Shown here: positions 1 to 5,755 of the stretch, piece by piece
Layout of the letters: each line of letters begins with the position of its first letter
How positions within the stretch are numbered: the stretch's first letter is position 1
Origin: Gammaproteobacteria bacterium
Lineage (GTDB): Bacteria; Pseudomonadota; Gammaproteobacteria; Pseudomonadales; Azotimanducaceae
Length of the DNA: 6,464 nucleotides
NCBI GenBank assembly: GCA_030432795.1
Contig: JAUILW010000194.1
Span: 1-6,464, forward strand
Direction: 5' to 3'
The notes under the pieces: generated by a model
Told to the model about the DNA's origin: nothing
What the model saw: only the letters and a program-made list of their open reading frames with translations
The model's database searches: none
Made by a program: the position numbers and the translations under genes

Positions 1-1
1 C

Positions 2-1162
2 GCCGACACGGAGTTGCTGGCGACCCTGTGGGGTCGATACGCTGAGGTGGCCGCGGGTAACCGGCAGATGACGGCTGATGCCTTCAAGGCTTTCGTCGAT
101 GCGTTGCCGCAGCAGGTGGCCGCGGCGGGTGACATGGCGCTCGCCCTCATCGAGGGGCACCTGGTAGACGAACTCCTCACGCTGGATGCGCTCAACGCTC
201 GACTCGCCGACGATGTCGGCGAGGATGGAGATGGCAACTATCGTGCGGTTACTGCGGAGGAATACCTCGCCCATCTCGGCCCGAAGCTGCCTCGACCCGG
301 CGCGAGCATCGGCCTCATCGTTGCCTCCGGCCCGATCTTTCTGGATGGCGATGAAGGCAGCGTCGCCTCAGCGGTTGCGCTGCGTGAGCACATCCGCGAC
401 GCGCGCCTGGATGACGATGTGCAGGCCATCGTGCTCCGGGTAGATTCACCAGGCGGCAGCGCCTTCGCCTCGGAGATCATCCGGCAGGAGCTCGAGCTTG
501 CGCAGCTTGCCGGCAAGCCGGTGGTCGCATCCATGGGTGACGTCGCCGCATCCGGTGGCTATTGGATCGCCGCCACCGCCGACCGGATCTATGCGCATCC
601 CGGCACCATCACCGGCTCCATCGGCGTTATCAGCATCATCCCGACCTTCGAAGATGCGCTGGCGTCCATCGGCGTAGGTCGCGATGGCGTGGGTACGACC
701 CCGATCTCAGGCGGCCTGAGCCTCGCCGGCGGGCTCAGCGTCCCGATGAAAAGCCTCCTGCAGGCATCAGTGGATCACACCTACGAGCGCTTCACGCACC
801 TCGTGGCGCGCGGGCGTGACCTGCCGCTGGCAACGGTGCAGGAAATCGCCCAGGGACGGGTGTGGGCAGGTTCCACCGCGCAGAGCATTGGCCTGGTGGA
901 TGAGCTGGGAGATCTTCAAGCGGCCATCGAAGCCGCCGCCGCGCTCGTAGGGCTCGAGGACTGGCAGGTCCGTCGGTTCGAGACGCCGCAAGACCCCACC
1001 GCGCAGCTCATATCCGGCATGCTGCAGAGCCGCACCTCGCCAGGAACCGTGGGCCATGCGCTGGCGCTGTTCGAGCAAGCCGAGGTGGCGCTGCAGGCGT
1101 TGGACGATCCGAAGCGGGTCTATGCGTTGTGCGAATCCTGCTCGGTGACCTTGCGCCAGTAG
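2..1162 (+). CDS. sppA: Signal peptide peptidase SppA, 67K type (5'-truncated by window edge)
   Basis: This is the C-terminal ~60% of a membrane-anchored serine protease that degrades cleaved signal peptides at the periplasmic face of the inner membrane. The reading frame is already open at base 2, so the true start lies upstream. The TTG at 14 is not the start, because the residues around it align with the interior of E. coli SppA (an LW-x-RY...ANRQ-like segment). The full C-terminal protease domain is present. It contains VLRVDSPGGSAFASE, followed by VAASGGYW at codons ~545-565, where the TCC at 551-553 encodes the presumed nucleophilic Ser (E. coli Ser409), and then the TGSIGV motif. The catalytic Lys (E. 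coli Lys209) belongs to the N-terminal domain, which is missing here. The tail (DDPKRVYALCESC) matches the conserved SppA C-terminus. The last 43 bases run antisense to the end of the convergent symporter gene. Identification is firm; completeness cannot be judged. Confidence 0.95.
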   Translation, partial: ADTELLATLWGRYAEVAAGNRQMTADAFKAFVDALPQQVAAAGDMALALIEGHLVDELLTLDALNARLADDVGEDGDGNYRAVTAEEYLAHLGPKLPRPGASIGLIVASGPIFLDGDEGSVASAVALREHIRDARLDDDVQAIVLRVDSPGGSAFASEIIRQELELAQLAGKPVVASMGDVAASGGYWIAATADRIYAHPGTITGSIGVISIIPTFEDALASIGVGRDGVGTTPISGGLSLAGGLSVPMKSLLQASVDHTYERFTHLVARGRDLPLATVQEIAQGRVWAGSTAQSIGLVDELGDLQAAIEAAAALVGLEDWQVRRFETPQDPTAQLISGMLQSRTSPGTVGHALALFEQAEVALQALDDPKRVYALCESCSVTLRQ

Positions 1163-2799
1163 TCGGTGGTGAGGGTCTTGATCTCCCGGCTCATGAACAC
1201 GAGCCCCACCAGGTTGGGCAAGGTCATCAGCGCGAGTGTCACAGCCGAGATCAGCCACACCAGCGAAGTATCTGCGATGGTGGCGACGAAGAAGCCAATG
1301 ACATACAGCACCCGGTAGGGCATCACGGATTCAACGCCGAACAGATAGGTCATCGCCCGATCGCCATAGTAGGACCACGCAAGCGCCGTGGAAAAGGCGA
1401 ACAGCACCAGTCCCAGCGTGACGGCGTATTGACCGAACTCGCCGAGAAAGCTGCGCTTGAAGGCTTCGGCCGTGAGCGGCACCGAATGCAGCAGCGATCG
1501 CCCTGACAAGCGCACGCCATCATTCTCCACTTCTCCGTCGCGCACGGTGAGCTCGCCAACGTACGGATCGTCGCCCACGTACACGCGCACTTCTTCGGCT
1601 ATCGACCGGTTATGGAGCACCGTCACCTGGGTCGTCTCCAGACGACCGTCGCGCACAGATAGAACCCCTGAAAACGGCTGCACCGGATCGTCCGCCGGCG
1701 GCACGAGGTCCATGTGCGCGAACAACTGCTGTACGTGCGCCGGATTGTCTTCGCGATATTCACCCGCAACGATTTCCGTATCGAAGGTTGAAAACTCGTT
1801 GTCGAACTTCTCGTTCCAGACGCCGGAAGAGAGAATCACGAGCCCAGTCAGCGTACAGATGATCAAGGTGTCGATGAACGGTTCGAGGATTGCCACCATG
1901 CCCTCTGACGCCGGCTCATCGGTGCGCGCAGAGGCATGCGCAATAGGCGCTGAGCCCTGCCCCGCCTCGTTGGAAAACAGCCCCCGGTTCACCCCACGAT
2001 TGAACGCATAGGCAAACGTCGCACCCAGAAAGCCACCGCTCGCCGCGGAACCGGTGAACGCGTCGGCAAAAATGCTGACGAAAGATGGAATGATCTGTTC
2101 GTAGTTGGTCATCGCCACGGCAAGCGCACCGGCTGCGTATAACACACCCATGAACGGTACGATGGTGGCGGCCACCACGGCGATGCGGCGAATACCGCCG
2201 ATGATGACAAAGCCCAGCAACACCGCGAGCACCGCGCCGGATATCCACGGCGCGATGCCCAGCGAGGCCTCGATGCCCGAAGCCATATTGTTACTCTGCG
2301 GCAGGTTGCCGCTGCCGAAGGAGCTCACCACGGTGGCGATGGCGAAGAACACCGCCAGCCACTTCAAACCGAGCCCGCGCTCCATGTAGTACATGGGTCC
2401 GCCAGCGATGCGGCCCGTGCTGTCGGTTACGCGATAGCGGTGCGAGATGGTCACCTCGGCATACTTGGTGGTCATGCCGAGAAATGCCGTCGCCCACATC
2501 CAGAAGAGCGCCGCCGGGCCACCGAGATAGATGGCGAACGCGACGCCACCGATGTTGCCCGTGCCCACGGTGCCGGACAGCGCGGTGGACAGCGCCTCGA
2601 AGTGCGTCGTATCGCCCGGCTCATCCTTACCTGTGTACTTGCCTCGCAGCACCCGCCACGCATGCGCAAAGAAACGGATCTGCGGGAAGCCCAGATACAC
2701 GGTGAGAAAGGCGCCCACGCCGAGCAGCAGCAACGGAAAGTAAGCAGCGCTGCCGAGCCAGCCGTCGAGCAGGTTTAAGAACGCTTCGAGATAACTCAT
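1120..2799 (-). CDS. Alanine/glycine:cation (Na+) symporter, AgcS/AlsT family, with large extramembrane insertion
   Basis: This 559-residue inner-membrane protein is predicted to import alanine or glycine with Na+ (LeuT-like fold). Family hallmarks are SGTVGTGNIGGVAFAIYLGG (residues ~75-94), the MTTKYAEV helix (~109-116), GGPMYYMERGLG (~133-144), AFNRGVNRGLFSNEAGQGSAPIAHA (~265-289), FIDTLIICTLTG (~308-319) and WSYYGDRAMTYLFG (~475-488). About ten hydrophobic helices are visible. Typical members are ~450-500 residues long. The excess is a hydrophilic, acidic block at residues ~327-442 between two helices, which contains a duplicated element. I infer that it is periplasmic. The ATG at 2799 overlaps the phoA stop as ATGA, and a weak AAGG lies 7 nt upstream, so translation is probably coupled to phoA. 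The 3' end overlaps sppA by 43 bp. Substrate (alanine versus glycine, L versus D) cannot be read from sequence; related names are agcS, alsT and dagA. Confidence 0.93.
   Translation of the reverse strand: MSYLEAFLNLLDGWLGSAAYFPLLLLGVGAFLTVYLGFPQIRFFAHAWRVLRGKYTGKDEPGDTTHFEALSTALSGTVGTGNIGGVAFAIYLGGPAALFWMWATAFLGMTTKYAEVTISHRYRVTDSTGRIAGGPMYYMERGLGLKWLAVFFAIATVVSSFGSGNLPQSNNMASGIEASLGIAPWISGAVLAVLLGFVIIGGIRRIAVVAATIVPFMGVLYAAGALAVAMTNYEQIIPSFVSIFADAFTGSAASGGFLGATFAYAFNRGVNRGLFSNEAGQGSAPIAHASARTDEPASEGMVAILEPFIDTLIICTLTGLVILSSGVWNEKFDNEFSTFDTEIVAGEYREDNPAHVQQLFAHMDLVPPADDPVQPFSGVLSVRDGRLETTQVTVLHNRSIAEEVRVYVGDDPYVGELTVRDGEVENDGVRLSGRSLLHSVPLTAEAFKRSFLGEFGQYAVTLGLVLFAFSTALAWSYYGDRAMTYLFGVESVMPYRVLYVIGFFVATIADTSLVWLISAVTLALMTLPNLVGLVFMSREIKTLTTDYWRKVTEQDSHNA
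1480..1674 (-). repeat. Two-copy degenerate internal repeat inside the symporter insertion
   Basis: Within the insertion, residues 376-404 (bases 1588-1674) and 413-440 (bases 1480-1563) align as a duplication. Copy 1 starts FSGVLSVRDGRLE and copy 2 starts YVGELTVRDGEVE. Both continue with V-x-(V/L) and then NRSIAEEV versus GRSLLHSV, with a single one-residue gap. The core (F/Y)-x-G-x-L-x-VRDG-x-(L/V)-E is spaced 37 residues apart. At the DNA level only an 11-base word is identical (1535-1545 and 1646-1656), so the duplication is old rather than recent. Short beta-strand-like stretches suggest a small beta-rich soluble domain; that fold is inference. Confidence 0.7.
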
Positions 2800-4202
2800 C
2801 GGCCAGCCTTGCCGAACAGCCCCATGTACAGGGCCTCATACAACCGGTTCTGCTCCATGACACCACGCACCAGGTGTGCGCCTACGCCTCGCGCATAGGC
2901 CGCCACATCTTCACCTGCGTGGGTTTCCGCGGGCATGGGCACGGTCGCGAGCTGGCGGAAGTCGGCACTTTCGGTATCCACTTCAGACAGATCCGGAAGG
3001 TCCTCACGAAAGCCTGGTCCGTTAGCGTAGCCGAGGATGGGATACGGACGGCCGTTGGCGTCGGTGAGGTTCATACCGGGCACCGCTTCGGCTTTTCCGA
3101 GTATGGGATTACCGCGGCGCGGGTAGCCGCTGATGGTGAAGGTATGGCTGTGATCGGCGGTGACCAGCACCAGCGAACGTTGCGGATCGAGCATATCTAC
3201 CGCCACCTGCACCGCGGCATCAAGTGCCAGCGTGTCGTGCAGCGCACGGTAGGCGTTACCGGCATGGTGGCCGTGGTCGATGCGCCCCGCCTCCACCATG
3301 AGAAAGAACGGCTTGCCCCGCGCCTGCAGGCTGGCGATGGCGAAGCGGGTCATGTCGGCAATGGATGGTTCACCCCCGGCATCCTGCGCGCGATCCGCTT
3401 CGTATTGCATGTGCGAAGGTTCGAACAGACCCATCACCTGGCCTTCGCCTGGTGTCAAAGCGGCGAGTTGCGCGCTGTTCCAGATGTACCGGCGCCCATC
3501 ACCCCGTGCGGACCACACCGCCGTGAGGTCCGCGCCGTCCTTGCGTGCGCCCGTGCGTTGCGGATACTCCGGATCCGCCATCTCTCGCGGCAGGAAGTTG
3601 GCGCGGCCGCCGCCCAGAATGACTTCCGGGCCATCGCCAATGTCGAACTCTGCAAGCTGCCGGGCGATATCGCGGCAGCCTTCCGCCGTCGCCGCCTGAG
3701 ACAGCATGCCGTCGTTCTCCCAGTCGCGCTCCGTCACGTGGGCATAGGTAGCCGCCGGCGTGGCATGGGTGATGCGCGCCGTGCTGACGATGCCGGTGCT
3801 GTAACCTGCCGACTCAGCACGCTCCAGCAGGGAGGTCAGTGGCGCTGCGAGCGCCGCCTTACAGCTGCCGCGCGGCGCGCTCGGAGCGACGCTGATGGCG
3901 CCGAAGTTGGCCTTATGGCCGGTGACGATCGCCGTCATCGTGCCGGCGGAATCGGCCACCTGCCGGTCCAGATTGTATGTCTTGATCAGCGCCACATTGT
4001 CGAAGCTTTCAAACGACAGCGCGTGCTCCTCGCCCGAACCGCCGGCGATCTGGCCTGCGAGGATGCGCGCCGCGGTGACCGTGCTGATGCCCATGCCGTC
4101 GCCCAGGAACAGCACCACCCCTCGAGCATCATCCATGTTTTTCTTGGCATGGCTGAGCACCGGCGTCAGCAGCAGCAGAAACACACAGGCTAACGTTCTC
4201 AT
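2796..4202 (-). CDS. phoA: Alkaline phosphatase (PhoA family, His153/His328-type active site), secreted
   Basis: This 468-residue phosphomonoesterase releases inorganic phosphate from organic esters, probably in the periplasm. Residues 1-19 look like a Sec signal peptide: a short positive start, a hydrophobic core, and SHA before KK. Active-site elements appear in family order: Asp35 in GDGMG (Zn/Mg ligand), Ser85 in VADSAGTMT (phosphorylated nucleophile), Thr148 and Arg159 (E. coli Thr155, Arg166), Glu304, Asp309 and His313 in EAGRIDHGHH, Asp350-His351 in TADHSH, and His428 in ETHAGE (E. coli His412). Positions equal to E. coli Asp153 and Lys328 are His146 and His310, as in animal enzymes and some marine bacterial ones. 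The ATG at 4202 overlaps the gor stop by 4 bp, and GGGAG at 4211-4215 lies 8 nt upstream. The TGA overlaps the symporter start. No Pho box is evident before the operon, so phosphate-starvation control is not supported by this sequence. Confidence 0.95.
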   Translation of the reverse strand: MRTLACVFLLLLTPVLSHAKKNMDDARGVVLFLGDGMGISTVTAARILAGQIAGGSGEEHALSFESFDNVALIKTYNLDRQVADSAGTMTAIVTGHKANFGAISVAPSAPRGSCKAALAAPLTSLLERAESAGYSTGIVSTARITHATPAATYAHVTERDWENDGMLSQAATAEGCRDIARQLAEFDIGDGPEVILGGGRANFLPREMADPEYPQRTGARKDGADLTAVWSARGDGRRYIWNSAQLAALTPGEGQVMGLFEPSHMQYEADRAQDAGGEPSIADMTRFAIASLQARGKPFFLMVEAGRIDHGHHAGNAYRALHDTLALDAAVQVAVDMLDPQRSLVLVTADHSHTFTISGYPRRGNPILGKAEAVPGMNLTDANGRPYPILGYANGPGFREDLPDLSEVDTESADFRQLATVPMPAETHAGEDVAAYARGVGAHLVRGVMEQNRLYEALYMGLFGKAGR

Positions 4203-5539
4203 CGCACCGACTCCCGCATGGTGACGAACTCCTCCGCCGCGGTGGGGTGGATGCCCACGGTGGCATCGAAGTGCGCCTTGGTAGCACCGGCTTTCATCGC
4301 TACCGCCATGCCCTGCACGATCTCCCCGGCGTCAGGCCCGGCCATGTGCAGACCGACTACGACGTCATCGGCGCGCCGCACCAGGAGCTTCATCAACGTG
4401 CGTTCCTCACGGCCGCTGATGGTGTGCTTCATCGGCCGGAACACAGACTCGTACACGTCGATCTCGAAGCGCTCCCGCGCCGCTTCTTCGGTGAGCCCGA
4501 CGGTGCCGATGTTGGGCTGGCAGAACACCGCCGTCGGCACGTTGTCGTAGTCCTGTTTGCGCTTCTCGCCAGTGCCGAACAGGTTGTGCGCGATGCACAT
4601 CCCTTCGCCGATGGCCACGGGCGTGAGCTGCATGCGGTCGATGACATCGCCAATGGCGTAGATGTTGTCCACGCTCGTCTGGAAATAGTCGTCCACGGCT
4701 ACGGCGCCGGCATCGGTGAGCGCCACGCCGACGGATTCCAGGCCAAGGTTGGCGGTGTTGGGCCGTCTTCCAGTAGCGTAGAGCACGGTGTCTGCCGATA
4801 GCGTTCCTCCGCTTGTCAGGTGCACCGTCCTGTCTGCGTCTACGCGGGAAACGTTTTCCTCGAAATGTAGATGGATGCCCTTCTTCTCCAGCTCGTCGCG
4901 AACGAATCCACGGATGCCCTCATCGAAACCACGCAGAAACAGCGGGCCCCGGTAGATCAGGTGTGTCTCGGCACCGAGACCCGCGAATATGCCGGCAAAT
5001 TCCACTGCGATGTAGCCGCCGCCCACCACCACCGCACGCTTGGGGAACGTGTCCAGATAGAACGCTTCGTTGGAGGTGATGACGTGTTCGCAGCCGGGAA
5101 ATTCAGGCACGTAAGGCCGGCTGCCGGTGGCGATGAGAATCTTGTCTGCGGTGTAGCGTGTACCGTCGACATCCACCGTGTGGGCATCCAGCAACTGCGC
5201 GTGCCCGCGATGGGTATCGACGCCGGCGCCGTCCAGGAGGTTCTGATAGATGCCATTGAGGCGCTCGATCTCAGCCGTCTTGTTATCGCGCAAGGTCGGC
5301 CAGTGGAAGCTTCGCTCGCCCACCTGCCAGCCGAAGCGCTCCGAGTCTTCGAACTCCTCGGCGAAGTGCGAGCCGTAAACAAAAAGTTTTTTCGGCACGC
5401 AGCCGACGTTCACGCAGGTACCGCCGAGGTAGGTGGATTCGGCTACCGCCACCCGCGCGCCCCGCGCAGCCGACATGCGGCTTGCCCGCACGCCGCCGCT
5501 GCCGGCGCCGATAACGTAGAGGTCGTACTGATAGGTCAT
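4199..5539 (-). CDS. gor: Glutathione-disulfide reductase
   Basis: This 446-residue cytosolic flavoenzyme reduces GSSG to 2 GSH with NADPH. Visible elements are the N-terminal FAD Rossmann motif VIGAGSGGVRASR (residues ~9-21), the redox disulfide GGTCVNVGCVPKK (Cys42, Cys47), the ATGSRP hinge (~137-142), and the NADPH motif VVGGGYIAVEF (~171-181) followed by Arg197 and Arg203 (Y-R-x5-R), which mark NADPH over NADH preference. Further on are the second FAD motif NIYAIGDV (~292-299) and the C-terminal GIHPTAAEE with His431 and Glu436. The IYRG...LRGFD segment resembles the plant/Pseudomonas-type reductase subfamily more than the E. coli enzyme. The frame is open further upstream, with an ATG at 5683. 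I chose the ATG at 5539 because the Rossmann strand begins directly after it, GGAAAG sits 6 nt upstream, and the 48 extra residues have no family counterpart. It is the first gene of the gor-phoA-symporter operon. Confidence 0.96.
   Translation of the reverse strand: MTYQYDLYVIGAGSGGVRASRMSAARGARVAVAESTYLGGTCVNVGCVPKKLFVYGSHFAEEFEDSERFGWQVGERSFHWPTLRDNKTAEIERLNGIYQNLLDGAGVDTHRGHAQLLDAHTVDVDGTRYTADKILIATGSRPYVPEFPGCEHVITSNEAFYLDTFPKRAVVVGGGYIAVEFAGIFAGLGAETHLIYRGPLFLRGFDEGIRGFVRDELEKKGIHLHFEENVSRVDADRTVHLTSGGTLSADTVLYATGRRPNTANLGLESVGVALTDAGAVAVDDYFQTSVDNIYAIGDVIDRMQLTPVAIGEGMCIAHNLFGTGEKRKQDYDNVPTAVFCQPNIGTVGLTEEAARERFEIDVYESVFRPMKHTISGREERTLMKLLVRRADDVVVGLHMAGPDAGEIVQGMAVAMKAGATKAHFDATVGIHPTAAEEFVTMRESVR
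4211..4215 (-). promoter_or_regulatory. Ribosome binding site of phoA inside the gor 3' end
   Basis: GGGAG on the minus strand lies 8 nt before the phoA ATG and within the last gor codons. It allows independent initiation in addition to coupling through the ATGA overlap. The downstream symporter has only a weak AAGG (2807-2810), so it probably depends more on coupling. Confidence 0.6.
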
Positions 5540-5545
5540 TCGTAT

Positions 5546-5551
5546 CTTTCC
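5546..5551 (-). promoter_or_regulatory. Ribosome binding site of gor
   Basis: The minus strand reads GGAAAG, 6 nt before the ATG at 5539. This site decides the start in favour of 5539 over the in-frame ATG at 5683, which would add 48 residues before the Rossmann fold. Confidence 0.7.
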
Positions 5552-5561
5552 AGTCTGTATG

Positions 5562-5578
5562 CACCACACGGTGTGCTG
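5562..5578. repeat. Short inverted repeat in the gor 5' leader
   Basis: CACCACACGGTGTGCTG is an imperfect palindrome: a perfect CACAC-G-GTGTG core at 5565-5575, extended by two further pairs past one mismatch. It lies 22 nt upstream of the gor start, downstream of the candidate -10. The one-base centre makes a stable RNA hairpin less likely than a protein-binding operator. No known regulator is recognised. Confidence 0.35.
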
Positions 5579-5618
5579 AAGCGGCGTCTGTCTGGATGAA
5601 CGCCAATGGAGGCTGGCT

Positions 5619-5624
5619 ACTATA
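5619..5624 (-). promoter_or_regulatory. Candidate -10 element for the gor operon
   Basis: On the minus strand this reads TATAGT, five of six matches to TATAAT, in a GC-rich surrounding. It would start transcription about 70 nt upstream of the gor ATG. No convincing -35 hexamer is found at 16-18 bp spacing (the region reads TGGGCG-like), so an activator or a different promoter may be used. Confidence 0.35.
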
Positions 5625-5697
5625 CGCATCCCCTCCAGCAGCGCCCAGGCTCGACAGCCGCAGCCCGGCCATGAGATGCACAAATAGCGCGAAAGAC

Positions 5698-5726
5698 TTG
5701 ATACTGTATTTTTGTACAGTTAACCT
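5698..5726 (+). promoter_or_regulatory. Candidate sigma-70 promoter of imuA
   Basis: TTGATA (5698-5703, five of six -35 consensus bases) is separated by 17 bp from TAACCT (5721-5726), which matches the -10 consensus at the key T, A and final T positions. Transcription would start near 5733, giving a leader of about 23 nt. LexA operator 1 lies between the two hexamers. An alternative -10 is the TATATAAA stretch at 5738-5745, which would give an almost leaderless mRNA, but it lacks a good -35. Confidence 0.5.
5702..5721. promoter_or_regulatory. LexA operator 1 (SOS box) upstream of imuA
   Basis: TACTGTATTTTTGTACAGTT contains the exact CTGT-N8-ACAG core (5704-5719) with an AT-rich centre and TA before the left half-site, very close to the gammaproteobacterial LexA consensus. 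It lies in the spacer of the candidate imuA promoter, where bound LexA would block RNA polymerase. LexA function is inferred from the motif and the downstream imuA. Confidence 0.88.
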
Positions 5727-5732
5727 GATCGG

Positions 5733-5752
5733 CCCTGTATATAAATACAGAT
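5733..5752. promoter_or_regulatory. LexA operator 2 (SOS box) adjacent to the imuA start
   Basis: CCCTGTATATAAATACAGAT has a perfect CTGT-N8-ACAG core (5735-5750) with an alternating AT centre. Its centre is 31 bp from that of operator 1, about three helical turns, so two LexA dimers would sit on the same face. It ends only 3 nt before the imuA ATG, so it overlaps the presumed transcription start and leader. Confidence 0.88.
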
Positions 5753-5755
5753 ATC

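Noticed and set aside
767..1258. Minus-strand open frame (163 codons) at the sppA/symporter junction
   Set aside because: It runs across the two recognised genes in a wrong frame and encodes no recognisable domain.
2874..4193. Long plus-strand open frame (439 codons) opposite phoA
   Set aside because: It is antisense to a full alkaline phosphatase with every catalytic residue in place. It encodes a His/Arg-rich sequence with no recognisable domain, as expected of a shadow frame in GC-rich DNA.
5381..5392. A/T homopolymer run in gor as a programmed frameshift site
   Set aside because: The run encodes the conserved PKKLF residues after the redox cysteines, and the A-run is not in the phase needed for a -1 slippery heptamer.
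4871..5599. Plus-strand open frame (242 codons) opposite gor
   Set aside because: It is a shadow of the glutathione reductase gene, with no recognisable motif or ribosome site.
5540..5683. N-terminal extension of gor to the ATG at 5683
   Set aside because: The 48 extra residues match nothing in the family, contain the candidate -10 and inverted repeat, and the start at 5539 has a good ribosome site.
5540..5755. Pho box for PhoB control of phoA
   Set aside because: Scattered CTGTC words occur, but no pair of CTGTCA-like half-sites with the 11-bp repeat spacing is present on either strand.
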